Assembly: GCA_947650285.1 (NCBI GenBank)
Contig: CANTFL010000634.1
Location: 124,001 to 188,000, forward strand
DNA: 64,000 nt
Reading direction: 5' to 3'
Source: Hyaloperonospora brassicae
Lineage: Eukaryota > Oomycota > Peronosporomycetes > Peronosporales > Peronosporaceae
Numbering within the stretch: position 1 is the first letter of the stretch; every line of letters starts with the position of its first letter. A program made the translations under genes and the position numbers. The notes under the pieces are model-generated. The model saw nothing but the letters and a program-made list of their open reading frames with translations, had not been told where the DNA came from and made no database searches. This document shows positions 13,086 to 24,580 of the stretch, piece after piece.

Positions 13086-13631
13086 TCAGCAATTCGGCTC
13101 CCTCTTCACTTTCTCAGTGTCCTGGAACCCCATGAGATGGCCATCCAGCATCGCAATGAATCGCTCATATTCTTCCAGCTTTTGCTTAAAGCCCGTCATT
13201 TGTTCTCGAAGTTCGTGCATCTCGTCGCGCACAGCCGAGTACTTCTTCTGTAGCTCAGCAATCTGTGACTGCTCGATCTCCTCCGCATTTAACTCGCTTC
13301 TTATTGCCACACTCCCGCCTTGCTGCCGCTGCTTGCCTTGCTCTTCTCGCCGTAATCTTGCAGCAATAAGCTGTTTGTACTCGAGCTCAAGAGCTTGGGC
13401 GGTTGTTTGCAATTCCAGTATGTTCCGCTATACGTTCATGATCAAGATGAATAAGCGTCAGTTACAACGAGATCCTGTCTACCATTCAACTAACTCTTAC
13501 ATACAATGTCGCACCTTCTTGCGCTCGCGAGACTTCCGCTTCAGCTCGCGTTGCTTGCGCTTCCGCTCGTCCTCTGCGACACCCGCATCAGCCGCTACGC
13601 GAGTTTCCTCTTTCGGTTCCTGGCTGGCCAT
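13086..13631 (-). CDS. bZIP-type transcription factor module with coiled coil (two exons)
   Basis: Exon 13631-13515 (ATG at 13631) joins exon 13427-13086 across an 87-bp intron (13514-13428) that starts GTGCG, has a TAACTGAC branch-like site and ends TATAG. The joined protein is 152 aa. Residues 23-40 are a basic block (RKRKQRELKRKSRERKK); leucines at 45, 52 and 59 form a heptad zipper. Arg35 sits exactly ten residues before the first zipper leucine, as in the bZIP signature, but the signature Asn is Gln27. A long charged coiled coil follows (Leu/Glu/Lys/Gln-rich, residues ~75-140), with no further recognised domain. It would act as a nuclear DNA-binding dimer. The donor GTGCG is non-canonical, so the splice should be tested. 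The upstream exons (13665-14420) are in frame with this module. Confidence 0.65.
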
Positions 13632-13664
13632 GATCGCTTCGAATGAAGTACCAGAATGACCAAT

Positions 13665-14420
13665 CTAGCCTTGGTCCAGCGTCAGCATACCCAGGTGTGT
13701 AGAAGTAGCGCAGGAAAAAGTCGTGCTGCTGCGATGCTCGAGCAGGACGTTTCGCATGTGCCTAACAACACCTTGCGACGCCAAGCTGCGCATTACTTTA
13801 CTGCCAGTCACAGCGCTCTGCTCCGATACGAGCGACGCAGCTGGCTTCTCTACGCTAGCATTGACGTGAGAGTGAAAAAACGAAATCAAAGATGCGATCT
13901 GGGATTTGAAGAGGGCTCTCTGCAACCAAGTACGAGCCCAGTGGTTATGCCGGTCTGAGCTGGTGCTTGCGCATACACTTACAATTTCGAAGGATGAAGC
14001 GGCGGTTTGAGCTCCTCGGCTGTGTCCCGGTCAAATCTTACAGGCACGTTCAGCGGACATAAAGCGGAGTTTTCGTTTTCTTTGCGACGGCTCTCTCACG
14101 GTAGCAACCCAGTCCGAATATACATCTGTTTGATTATGACCGCCTCCGACGCTAAAGAACCCTCTGCTGCTGACTCGTTGTTCTCGCTCGGACGGTATTT
14201 CGGTTCTGGCCAGCATCTTTAAAGACCAAAGAGGAAGCTGCAAGTGCAAGGCCCCGTCGCTGAACTGAGAAAAAGCGTTCTCAGTAAAAGGCTCTTTTTT
14301 GTCAAAAGCCACGCCATGGGCGTCGCAAAGTTCCGTATTCAATTGCCAATGAGTGGGACTAGTGACTGCAGGCCCAATCATTTTCACAGTGGTGTTCGAT
14401 ACTGACTTGCGTGTCACCAT
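13665..14420 (-). CDS. Upstream exons, probably 5' part of the bZIP gene; function unknown
   Basis: Minus-strand exons can be joined in one frame: about 14205-14124, then 14036-13983 (87-bp intron starting GTATAT, ending TGTAAG), then 13917-13665 (65-bp intron, GTAAGT...GCAGAG). The joined frame includes FDRDTAEELKPPLHPSKLA and ends with LTLDQG and TAG at 13665-13667. An ATG at 14420 opens a different frame that runs through the first part, so the 5' exon is unresolved. After the TAG the frame stays open for 11 codons to the bZIP ATG. Alternatively a 54-bp intron (13690-13637, GTATGC...CGAAG) removes the TAG and fuses both. No domain is recognised; Ser-rich segments suggest disorder. Confidence 0.45.
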
Positions 14421-16512
14421 TCACCACGAGATGCGCGATGCCACGTTGTAGACGGCAACTGATGTTTCGCAGGCTTGAGGGGGGGGACCGTGCGACGCGA
14501 CGACAAGTGTATGACACCTATCGGCTCGTAAAGTTGTGGTTCAAGCGGTAGTGGAAAGAACGGACATAAAAGATTATGGACACACCGCCAGAACTGATTG
14601 CGTAGTCGAACTAGCGTTTATATCCAGAAGTTAAGGAACCCGCCGACAATTTGATGCGTTTTCCTGGCTTGTTTGTGACTTATTTGTTGAGAAGCCTGCT
14701 AAGGTAGTATCATATTCTAGAATTACAAAGATGGGGCCGTGTGAGGCGGGGGCACAATATATCGAGCATACTGTCGGGTCGACATCGTAGATATTATTAT
14801 CTGCATTGCCGCATTTTGTAGGCAGAATTTTGACTGATGCGGCCAAAGTGTATAGGACGAAGGAAGGGCGCAAACAATGGGCAGTCCATTACGCGCGAAG
14901 ATTTTGCGTTGCACATAGAGCGGCACGATAAGGACTAGGCTGATCGCGTCTACAGAATCGTGTACGAAAATTGTACATGTGTGTTTTTTACACAATTCAG
15001 AGATGAGACACGAGGAGAACTCGCTTGGGACCAAGCAAAATATCCGTAAATGGTCACTGGGTTCTAGCGCAACGGCAGCCACAGATTATTTGAAGCCCGT
15101 GGTACTTAGACAAGATTGAGCTACCTGTTTAACTAAATATTGGTGGCTGCATGAACATAAACCCTTATATTTTGGTCAAAATGTAGCAATTGCTTCTGCT
15201 ATATAAATGAGGCCCGATGCCGACAATGAAGATCAATTCAAACGATTTCTTGTCCGTATTACTATGCAAATCCCACTGCTGACAGCACCAAATTGTGTAC
15301 TCAGTCGAGAAGCCATGCACTCAATATATCTACCATACAATAAGCTGACAGATCGTGCCACTTTCAGAATCTCGATGCTGGCTTCTTTGCATCTCCGGCA
15401 TGTTGATGGTGATTGTGTGCAGAAGAGAGCTGAGTGGCAGGGCACGAACTACGGCAGCGTTTTTGGCACAATCAATCTGTCTACCGACGACATAGCGATG
15501 AGAAATTACAAAAAGCTGATCCTCCATAGTTGTCGCGACATTTGGGGGCCGTAAGACATTCCAGCCGTATATATACATATATCTTTACCAGAAAAGAAAG
15601 AAAATTGCGTACGTAGCCGTATGTAGCTGGTTCTTACGTAATTGAGACTTTTGCGACCAAAAATAGCGGTTTTAATGATGTGCAACTGATCCTGAGATGT
15701 GGTAGAGTGCCATGATGCCCATTATTGTATTTCCTTACTTGTTTAATGTAAGTACAAGCCCAGGTCCGAAAGGAATATATATCAGCAAAAAGTAGATATA
15801 GGGCTTAGGCGAATGAGTTGTACAACTAGACCAAATCGATTTTAGCCATCACCATAATGACGCTGAGTAATGTTAGATGTATATACTAACGATGATGCTG
15901 CAGAGGCACCGTTGGGAGGTCTCTTCGATGACAAATGAAGGTAAAATTGCACAGCTGTAAGTGCTGTCGATACTGACAAGATAATTTTGAGGTCTCCATT
16001 TGCTTATCATGATCGACGATTTCGTACTACCTCGTTGCGCTACAGCCACCATTGTATTCACTCGCCACATCACTCCACGTAAACTTTTACAGGTAAATGC
16101 AGCCTAAAGTCGTTGCCAATTCGCGTGGTCAGACATATTAACTTTGTCATTTAAACTGAATAGCAATAAATAGATCCTATCCCTCTTCCTTGTACTTCAT
16201 CGACGTCGATATTTAGAGCCTTGATTTGGGCCACTCATCTGTCATGGCGTTACTCAAAAAGTATCATGTATGCTACTGAAGAAACATCCATTGTTTAATG
16301 TACGTTTTGTCAATATCAGTCGTTTGCGAAGAAAAAATAAGTTGCTGGACAACGAAAAGGCAGTCAAAGCGGTGTTGCTTCTGTCGCAGCTATACATTGT
16401 TTACTAAATCGATATAAACCTTTCGGCATGCAAATGACAGTAAAGTTATAGCTATACATACTTTTGTCGTTGTACAGGCTCTACCAAAAGTTCCTTGCTT
16501 CGATACTGCTTT
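14421..16512. other. Spacer with several unsupported open frames
   Basis: Mid-GC sequence with frames of 80-119 codons at 14723-15082 (minus), 15207-15554 (plus) and 15233-15445 (minus). None shows a motif, a convincing start context or exclusive codon pattern; the last two overlap on opposite strands. A gene fragment is possible at 14723-15082 but I cannot support it. Confidence 0.4.
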
Positions 16513-16973
16513 TGTAACGAGACACGCTTCTACCAAATGACTGGTAAGACCTTGTGTATATCGATCACAAGGCTGCGAACTCCCTACGTCACGTACACGT
16601 GGCGTGAGCAAGCCCGAGGAAGTAAGTAGAACTCGAAGTCTTTATGTAAGGAAAAGGTAGGACTGTATTTGATATAGTTGGACTTTTTAAAAAAACCACC
16701 TTTGTCTTTGTCTTTCTATAAAAAGTACAATCTCCTATGTAAATTACAACTCATCACGCGCTGCGTGCGTCTACCAGCGATTGGTGGTAAATTTAGTGAC
16801 TGTACCTTGTCAATAATAAAGTGAAACACCAAAGAAGATCACCCTCGCGGATAACATTTCGTCAACATCACCTCATCTCGAGTTATGTTGTTTAAATATT
16901 ATTTGAATAAATAAAAATAATTTAAAATTGATATATTCGTTTTAATTTTATGTAACGGGCTCACCCAGTTACA
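16513..16973 (-). mobile_element. Solo LTR (461 bp), minus orientation
   Basis: Read on the minus strand it begins TGTAACTGGGTGAGCCCG and ends CTCGTTACA, the TG...CA form of an LTR. A second copy of similar length lies at 39878-40342 on the plus strand; the two align along their whole length with moderate divergence. Flanks are GCTTT (16508-16512) and GCTGT (16974-16978), a 5-bp target duplication with one difference. No internal retroelement sequence adjoins it, so it is a solo LTR. Confidence 0.75.
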
Positions 16974-19900
16974 GCTGTGGAAGTAAAATCTTTGATTTTT
17001 ACAATCAGTGCTTATTACAGACTCTGTTGGATGGAAAAACGATGTGGGATAAGTGGCAGAACAGAAGAACATACCTTAGAAGACTTACCTATCACATCTA
17101 TAATATTGCTGTCAAGGTAATGATCAATATTAAGCTATAACGGTAAACCAGATTTTAGCATCGATACCTTCATGAATCGCATCGCAAAATATCTTTTCAC
17201 CTGTAATCAAGCTATGAGGAAAAACACGTACATTAATTTAGTTGAGGCGGGAAAGCACGTTCGCGCTCATTACATTGAGCCAATCACACAAGTAAAAGCT
17301 TTGCTTGCAGCGCACAGTGTGAAGGGCCATTTGATAGAGTGAAACTGTTTAAAAAATGTCGCCACTGCACATACGTTGATGCGATATGACATTCGTATAA
17401 GTACATATGATTGTGGAATCGATGTTAAACTGAAGATGAGAATTATCGACTTTTATCTTCATTGCACATTTCAGTAACACATACTTGGTCAAGTCCGCAA
17501 AGGGAGCCGCCAAAGTAATCGGCATTTATCTTTATCAATGTAGCTGTTGTTCACGCAGGTACGTCATAACGGTTATTAAGGGCTCGTATTATCAGGTCTA
17601 CCTATTATTGGTAAGTACGTTAGCTAGCTATTACTTTTTACATACGCCAAAACTATGACCTCGAACGACTTAGTTAATATCGAACACAAACACATAAATA
17701 CATACAGCAATAAGGTTGATCGCGCATTGTAGTGCATATTTTTTCCTAATACAGTTAAGCATAGTTGTTGCCAGAAGACCCCAAACTTGATCCATCTAAA
17801 AGAATTAGAACTCCTTTTGTATATTTGTAAAGAACCAAATATTCGATAAATGAATTAACTACCATTCAGTAAAGATGTTCAGCAATGCCGTACATGATGC
17901 GACCATACAGGTTCTACTTGGGATAACGTGTACATCCACGCAGAATATGTGCGATTGGATTACACATGAAGTGCCGAGAGCATTATTTTATTCCGTCGAC
18001 ATACATGTTGCACAAAGACAATGCAAATTGACACTTCATGTCTGATACCAAAAAAATTATTTATAGATCGTGTGGCTCCTATATATAATTCTGGATTGAA
18101 TAAAATTAGACTTTTTTTAATTAAAAATTGCTGTTATGCGCTTGCGTAATTACTGTTAAAAATAAAATGCTTATATATTATCTCTCAAATTGACGCGATA
18201 ACAATCGTGAAAAAGATGATATTGTGTACTTAATGCAGATAAAATCAACTAAAAAACTAGTAGGTAAATCACACACGGTCAAAACAAGATTAGAAGGCGT
18301 GTATAAGCCTAGTGCAAAAAAATAGGCAAATTAATGGTGGACCATACTAAAAAAATAATGACGAACCATTATATTATTAATATATGTAAGGCTTGATTGG
18401 TTAGCATGGAACGCGAATAGTACCACATCACAAGGTTTAATACTAATCCAAAAAAAGCAACGTACGCACACGTACAGAATACTCAAACACATATGGAAAG
18501 ACAGCAAAAGTACGTAAATGCAATTGTACGAAGCCCCGTATAATACAATTTTATTGCAAGTCACTTGCGAGAGCTTTACATATCCGGTTATGATGCTCCC
18601 TCCAAAACATCAAAATGTTCTTCCCTTTTTTATAAAAAGATTTACAATATATTTGGAGCGATACACATAGCATCTCCTACAAGGCCAATTCCCATGACAC
18701 TGAACTAGGTACCTCGTCCAATATCTCTTCGAGTCGTGGTTGTTCAAAAGACTTTTAACTATAAAGTGCTGATAACCTTTCTAATATACTAGCGGATGTG
18801 GCAATATTTGATAAAGCCGTCTGGATTGGACGTAGAGCTAAAAGATGTGTAAGAGCTACGAAACGCAACCTGAGGTTTGCGCAAAAATCATAAACATGAG
18901 CGAAACAGTGCCTATTTTTGACCTAAACTGCGCATGTATTTTTTCTACTTTCAAAATCAATCTTGCCAGATGTGTTTTCGTATGAAAGCATAACGCACGA
19001 ATGTATATTATCATGCTAGCGATAGGACGCTAACGAGTCACAAGATTGTCTAGTATCACATATTCACCTTTTCCCTTCAATAAAGGGTTGGACGTTTAGA
19101 TCGTGACCACAAGCATTCGATGGGATTCTGAACAGTGGTGATTAGGTAAACCGTCATATAGTGCTCGTATCAAGAGTACGCTAAATGACTTATTACGTAA
19201 ACAAAGCTTTCTTTCATTCTTCGTGGAAGCTATGATATGAATTGTTTACTCATACTATGTGCTAGGCAAATTCGTCAGATACAATACGTCAGTGAAGCAC
19301 TGCTGCTGCATAGTACTTTACTTCTCTATATGAGCTTATTGTAAAGAATAAAAAATGACCATGTTTGTACGAGAAATTGCGCTATTGTTTTCTATCTTCT
19401 CTAAAAAAATTGTCAAACTACCACTTCCGCAATGAGTTCTTACACAAATATATATAATGCCTTTCATTCCAAAGTAAATTTGCCTCATTTGCTATATTAT
19501 CGAAACGCGTAACCCCTTTTCGCAATATAAAGATTAATATGTTTGTCAGTGATTGTGGCATCGTGCTAACTGGTATAGACGTTTCGGTGCAGAAAATTCC
19601 GGCATCTTGAATATCTATTTAAATTCGTAGTTACCTGCATTTATATTGATTGACTTGCCCATGTCGATACCGATGTCATCAAACTCCGTGTCATTCGAGG
19701 AAATGGTAAGTTTAGCGCATAATGATCAAGAGCCGAATACAGTTTAAAGTTTATAAGACACTAATTACCGGGAAAAAATTATACCTTCACAAGGCGCAAC
19801 TGTGCGAATGGCGTATGTGCATACTTATGGAGTAGAGTTTGTGTCATAAATTCAAGAACCAAGTTTTCTTATAATATTTTTCTACCGTCACATATACAAT

Positions 19901-22170
19901 TCAAAATTCTTACGTTCTGTACGTACCCGTATACAGAGTCTTAGGACAAAATGACCACATATCGTCTTAGCGTATGTCGCCGTAAAATTGGATATCAATA
20001 TCCTCACCCGCAATATTTTGACTTGAACACGTGAAGCAAAATATTGTGTAAAAGAGTCAATTACGCGGATACAAATTTTTAGGGTGTATTATGGTGAGTT
20101 GATTGATATTTTATAATAATACGTAAGCACGTCACTCTTTTGTTATTGGCAACGGTATTACATCAAAATAATTGATTTTGCTGAGCCTATATACACAAAT
20201 TGATCGGTATTTTACAAATAGTTTTTGAAATTATGTCAATCCTTGATGTCCATAAAAAGGGGATGTTACGGCCACAATTTCTGATTTTTTTCTGATCGCG
20301 ACAAGAATAAAAAATTCTTAAGTAGAAAATAATATTTGCGTGAAGACAAAAAAACGTCGTAAGTCGTCTGCGTATTCTTTTTATTACAGGTTTTCATTAA
20401 AAAATATATTACGCATTTGTTGATGACCAATAAGCCGCGAGGAAGCGTGCTCAGCTAGCCGAGTTAGCAAAGAGATGCTTTAATATATGAAAAATCATTT
20501 ATCTTGTGTGGAAGCCTGTCTAACGTCATTCAGCATACTAAATTATGAGACGCTGAAAATAAGCGTTACATAAGTAGCATGTATTCGCTATAGATTGTGC
20601 AACTAGCCTTGTTCAGGATAAAGCCGAAGCGCGTCATCGACAAAAATGAGTTGATCTCGATAAAGCCACGTAGACGTAATTACCACAAGGAAAAATTTCA
20701 ACTTGCTACTCTTTGGGAGTTAGGAATATATTCATGACCGTGAGTGATGAAGCATAGTCCGCATCAGCAAAACCAAATTTAAACAAAAAGCTCAGAGCTT
20801 TACCTACCATATGGCACAACGTATCACGTTATGCACTACGTACTTATTTAGCCTGTGGAAGCCGACTAAATTGACAACAGACGATTCGATCGGCTCCGTG
20901 GATATCATATATTATCAGCCTACAGCAATTCGCAATGGTTCTGGCATCGTAAACACATATAATGGTATGTCTTATAAATTCAGATTCTAGCAATTACTTA
21001 CGCGACATATCGAATTAATCTTGTATTTGAAACTTCAAATAATGCTGTTGACACTTATTAATACATAGCCACTTCATAATCTGTTGGAATCGAGTGTTTT
21101 GAATCAATGTTCCTACGAATTTGCACAGGCACATGTGACCTTACGCCACTCATTCGAAGATTTTACAAGTAAAAATATATTGATTGGCACTATCCTATCG
21201 ACTATCGCGTTTCAAATCTATCTTAAATAGACAGATGACGACCGAGGATACACTGATGATGAGGTAAGGCGTTTAATGCATATAAACGATGATCGATGTG
21301 ATATTTTAACTAGAACTTTTATAAGTTTGAGAACCTTGAGTTTCAAGGACGCGTTTTTTCTATCCTCTTGATCATACTTTTTGTGGCTAATTATCATTGT
21401 AATCATCCAGATCTGTAGTAATACAGTCTTAACGTAACAACTAAACAATCGTCGAGCTAGTTTGAGCCGTTGGACTAGTACGTCAGGTCAGTTCCCTTCG
21501 CGATTTGACACTTACGGTTTAGTAGTGGCTCTTGCCTAGATAAATACCTTCAACCACCCACACTCCTTTCCAAAAGACTGCCTTAGCTCAGAAGTTGTCT
21601 TCCATTTATCCTATAGTCTCATATCAATGGGTAGACGTTGGCCTTTTCACGCTTATATAGGTCTCTGTGCGCAGTATACGCCCGACTAAAATACTTGCGG
21701 TGTTATTGGTTAAAGATTAACCCGTCGTCGCTCGAAGTCTTTGGACAGTGACATCTGTTCAAGGACGAGCTCGCTGTCGTTAAGTCTCTAAACGGTACCG
21801 TCAACTGAGTAATCGGCTCACCGTGCGACTAAAATTAAAACTGTTCCGTCTAATTGGTCACCGGCTCGCCGTGCGACGGTACTTACCATCTGTGGAAGCG
21901 AGCAAAGCGTCCCTCAGGCGGACTCACCCCTTGGCGCTTCAATCCGAGACCTCTAAAAGCTATACTACTCGGGGCTCAACAGCCTGCATAATTATCCCAC
22001 TCAGCGACTAACCTCATTAATATACACGTTTCTTTGACATTTATAATTCTGCTCTGTATCAGTTATCTTCTCTCTTTTCAAAATGCGGAATGACTCATTA
22101 GTGGGTTCCTTTCATCCCATCACCATCCGTACTACTGTTTTGTGCAATAAACTTTCAATCGCCTAGTTCT
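16974..22170. other. Long AT-rich stretch, no gene seen
   Basis: More than 5 kb of AT-rich sequence with only short frames. The only structure I notice is at 21770-21895, where a segment of about 55 bp is imperfectly repeated (compare CGGCTCACCGTGCGAC with CGGCTCGCCGTGCGAC). Nothing else is supported. Confidence 0.55.
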
Positions 22171-22171
22171 C

Positions 22172-22320
22172 TCGTCGCGGCTTGACGTATCGAATCTTTA
22201 CTGGTCGAGTCTTAGATCGTCAAATCTTGGCTCATCGAGTCTTGCTCGTCGATTTCTCACTCGTCGCGTCTTACCTCTTCGCACCTTACCTCGTCGAGCC
22301 TCACATCGTCGAGCTTTAAA
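22172..22320. repeat. 15-bp minisatellite (TCGTCGAGTCTTACC-like)
   Basis: About ten imperfect units of mostly 15 bp follow each other, for example TCGTCGCGTCTTACC, TCTTCGCACCTTACC and TCGTCGAGCCTCACA. One or two units differ by a base in length. On the minus strand the unit reads as an Arg-rich pentapeptide repeat (RRGKV, RRGKT). Unit divergence indicates an old array. Confidence 0.85.
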
Positions 22321-22800
22321 TTGCGGACCTCGATGTGCTCTGACTATGCTCGTCGGGTCCACCACTTCTATAAGTAAGTCAAAAGTAGAATACACACGTT
22401 TGTAAATTATACACCACACATAACACCCGTAAGAAGCAGCTTTAACAAGCATCAATTAAAGAGCTGACGCTATTATTCCACATCAACCTATCCACATCAG
22501 TGGGTTTGTCTTCCCAACCTGAATCGAAGCCTATGAATAGGCATACGACTTCATTGTAGCTAAGCTATATAAGCGGAAAAATAGAATCAATAAACTCCGA
22601 TCTGGTCGCAGCGTTCATTCAAGAAGCAAATCTGACACGGATGCTAGATAGTTGTATTGAAGGATCAGTATCTCTGACGTTTAGTATTTGCTAAAATGTA
22701 GATCTTCAGATCAACGCGACTTTGAGAAATGACGTATCAGCATTTCTTTCTGTTCTGCCATTGTGACATCACAGAATTACAATATGAGGAATTACAAATA

Positions 22801-23499
22801 ATAGGACACTTTTTATCGAAAATTCGCAGAATAGGACACTTTTTGTTATTTACAGGATATCCACTTTTTGCACCAGCTATAAGTGGAAAACAAGGCGGCG
22901 AATGAACCAAGCGCGCAGCCTTTCTGCGTAACGAAGCGATTCGGCGATGGCTCTTCAAACAGGAGCTGGTGTTCCTCTTGATGAACTTAAAGCTTTAAAG
23001 CTTCCCGCTACTCCGCTCGGTGCAGTTTCGACAACCAAGTACATCTCTCATTGTTTAACAGAAAACGAGGAGCTCTTTGAGGAAATTTAACTCTTATCGA
23101 AGATCGACTGACAGAAATTTACGGTACCCTATTGATGCGTTACCAAGGTGGCACGTTATTGTTTTACAAAATTCTATAGGTCTCGGAATACAAGAAAGTT
23201 GGATGAAACCGGCAGAAGTGCAAAGATAAGAGTGGGAGGGAACGGCGATGGTTCTTATGTGGTATTGCAACGTGACGGTTGGTTGAGGATCCTGTAAAAG
23301 AAGCAAATTTGGAGCGATGGAAAGAGTGATCTTGAGCGATGATGTCTCGTAGATGATCTTTCGAGACTACGAGGGGGAACTTAAGGGGACTTCCTTGCGT
23401 CGCTCGCGAGGCTGAGACCAAAAAGACGAAAAAGGGTCCTATCTTGTGAATAAATAAGAAGTGTCCAATTCTACAATTTTCCAATAAAAAGTGTCCTAT
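22801..23499. mobile_element. 0.7-kb TIR element with doubled AATAGGACACTTTTT motif
   Basis: The left end (22801-22862) and right end (about 23435-23499) are inverted copies with scattered differences. Within each end the string AATAGGACACTTTTT occurs twice, about 35 bp apart, with changes in one copy. The exact outer boundary and target duplication are ambiguous in AT-rich flanks; a TA duplication is possible. The interior has a plus-strand coding relic and no recognised transposase. Confidence 0.7.
22947..23297 (+). pseudogene. Coding relic inside the 0.7-kb TIR element; function unknown
   Basis: From an ATG at 22947 a frame runs 47 codons (MALQTGAGVPLDELKALKLP...) to TAA at 23088. The shifted frame continues with LIEDRLTEIYGTLLMRYQGG to TAG at 23177. 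A third frame carries KIRVGGNGDGSYVVLQRDGW to TAA at 23295-23297. The succession of protein-like segments on one strand, separated by small frame changes, indicates a decayed gene of about 115 codons. I recognise no family. It may be an element gene or a captured host fragment. Confidence 0.5.
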
Positions 23500-24204
23500 T
23501 CGATTTAATTTCTCTTATAGCATCGGTTGAAAAAAGATATGTTCCATTTGTCTCGTAATGATCTTTCTTTAATAGTATCCCTTAAAATATTACATATGGA
23601 TAGAATGCAACATCTCATAAACATACAAAACATCGACATGCGTGCGTTTTCTTCATTAAATTCAATGTACGACGCTAAGGATTTCATTTTCAGGCGATAG
23701 CACGAAGATGGATAGGCAATATACAAAATCCATATCAAGTTGCACATTTTGAAATGTATAAAGCAATTTATAACGAAGTTCATCCGTTGTTTCATTCAAT
23801 TTCAATGTTTATTATCGCTCTATCCATATGCATACGTATAGACATATACGTTTTTTGTATTTATGGCGCTCATGATTAATAAAATGATGATCATCGCAAA
23901 ATATTTTAGCATGCTCTAAATACTGTCAGTGCTCTTCCAAATCAGTTGCAAAAATATCGAGTCATTAGCCTTGAAAGAATATCATTGTGCATCGCAGCGA
24001 GCGTTTACACGGTGTAATATAGAGATTTTTATTTTTGAACAATTTACATATGTGGTATTACCTAAGGTCGGTGATTTCGAGGCCAGCGAGCCGGTAGAAA
24101 GCGATAAAAATATCGGCGACTCAAGTTTCGGCGACCCAAGTGTGATGTAGGGATTTATAGATAAGACCTGTATACTTAGATAAGCTAAGGAGCCGGTGGT
24201 ACGC
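23500..24204. other. AT-rich spacer, no gene seen
   Basis: AT-rich sequence. A short frame from about 23930 to 24150 ends in a patch (GDFEASEPVESDKNIGDSS) that resembles the start of the following 15-bp repeat. No independent evidence of a gene. Confidence 0.45.
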
Positions 24205-24580
24205 GATATTGAGGTCGTCGAAGTGAAGGTAATCGAACTCAAGCCCATCACACTCAAGGTCGGCGAAGTGGAGTTTATCGAAGTGGAAGTCGTTGAAGTT
24301 GAGGTCGTTGAAGTGGAGGTCGTCGAAGTGAAGGTCGTCGAACTCGAAGTCGTTGAATAAGAGGTCGTATAATGATAGGTAGTTGATGTCCGGGTCGGCG
24401 AGGTCGTCGAGTGGAGGTCGTCGAAGGCAAGGCCGTCGAAGTGGATGTCATCAAAGTCAAGTTCGTCACAATCAAGGTCGTGGAAAGGGAGGTCGTGGAA
24501 GTGGAGGTCGTCGAATTGGAGATCGTCGAACTTTTTGTCGTCTAAGTGGAGGTCGTCAAACTCATGGTCGTCGACGACAG
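24205..24580. repeat. 15-bp minisatellite (GAGGTCGTCGAAGTG-like)
   Basis: Imperfect 15-bp units repeat for about 375 bp. In the plus frame starting at 24205 each unit reads as a pentapeptide such as EVVEV, open for about 50 codons before the first stop near 24358. The core TCGTCGA is shared with the array at 22172-22320. Later units are degenerate and contain stops. Confidence 0.85.

Noticed and set aside
12943..13659. 238-codon plus-strand frame
   Set aside because: It is the antisense shadow of the bZIP exons, which have basic-zipper spacing and splice sites on the minus strand.
14723..15082. 119-codon minus-strand frame
   Set aside because: Starts only at GTG, no recognisable domain, no splice context; left as unsupported.
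15207..15554. 115-codon plus-strand frame with ATG
   Set aside because: Overlapped by equally long minus-strand frames; no motif or codon argument to choose between them.
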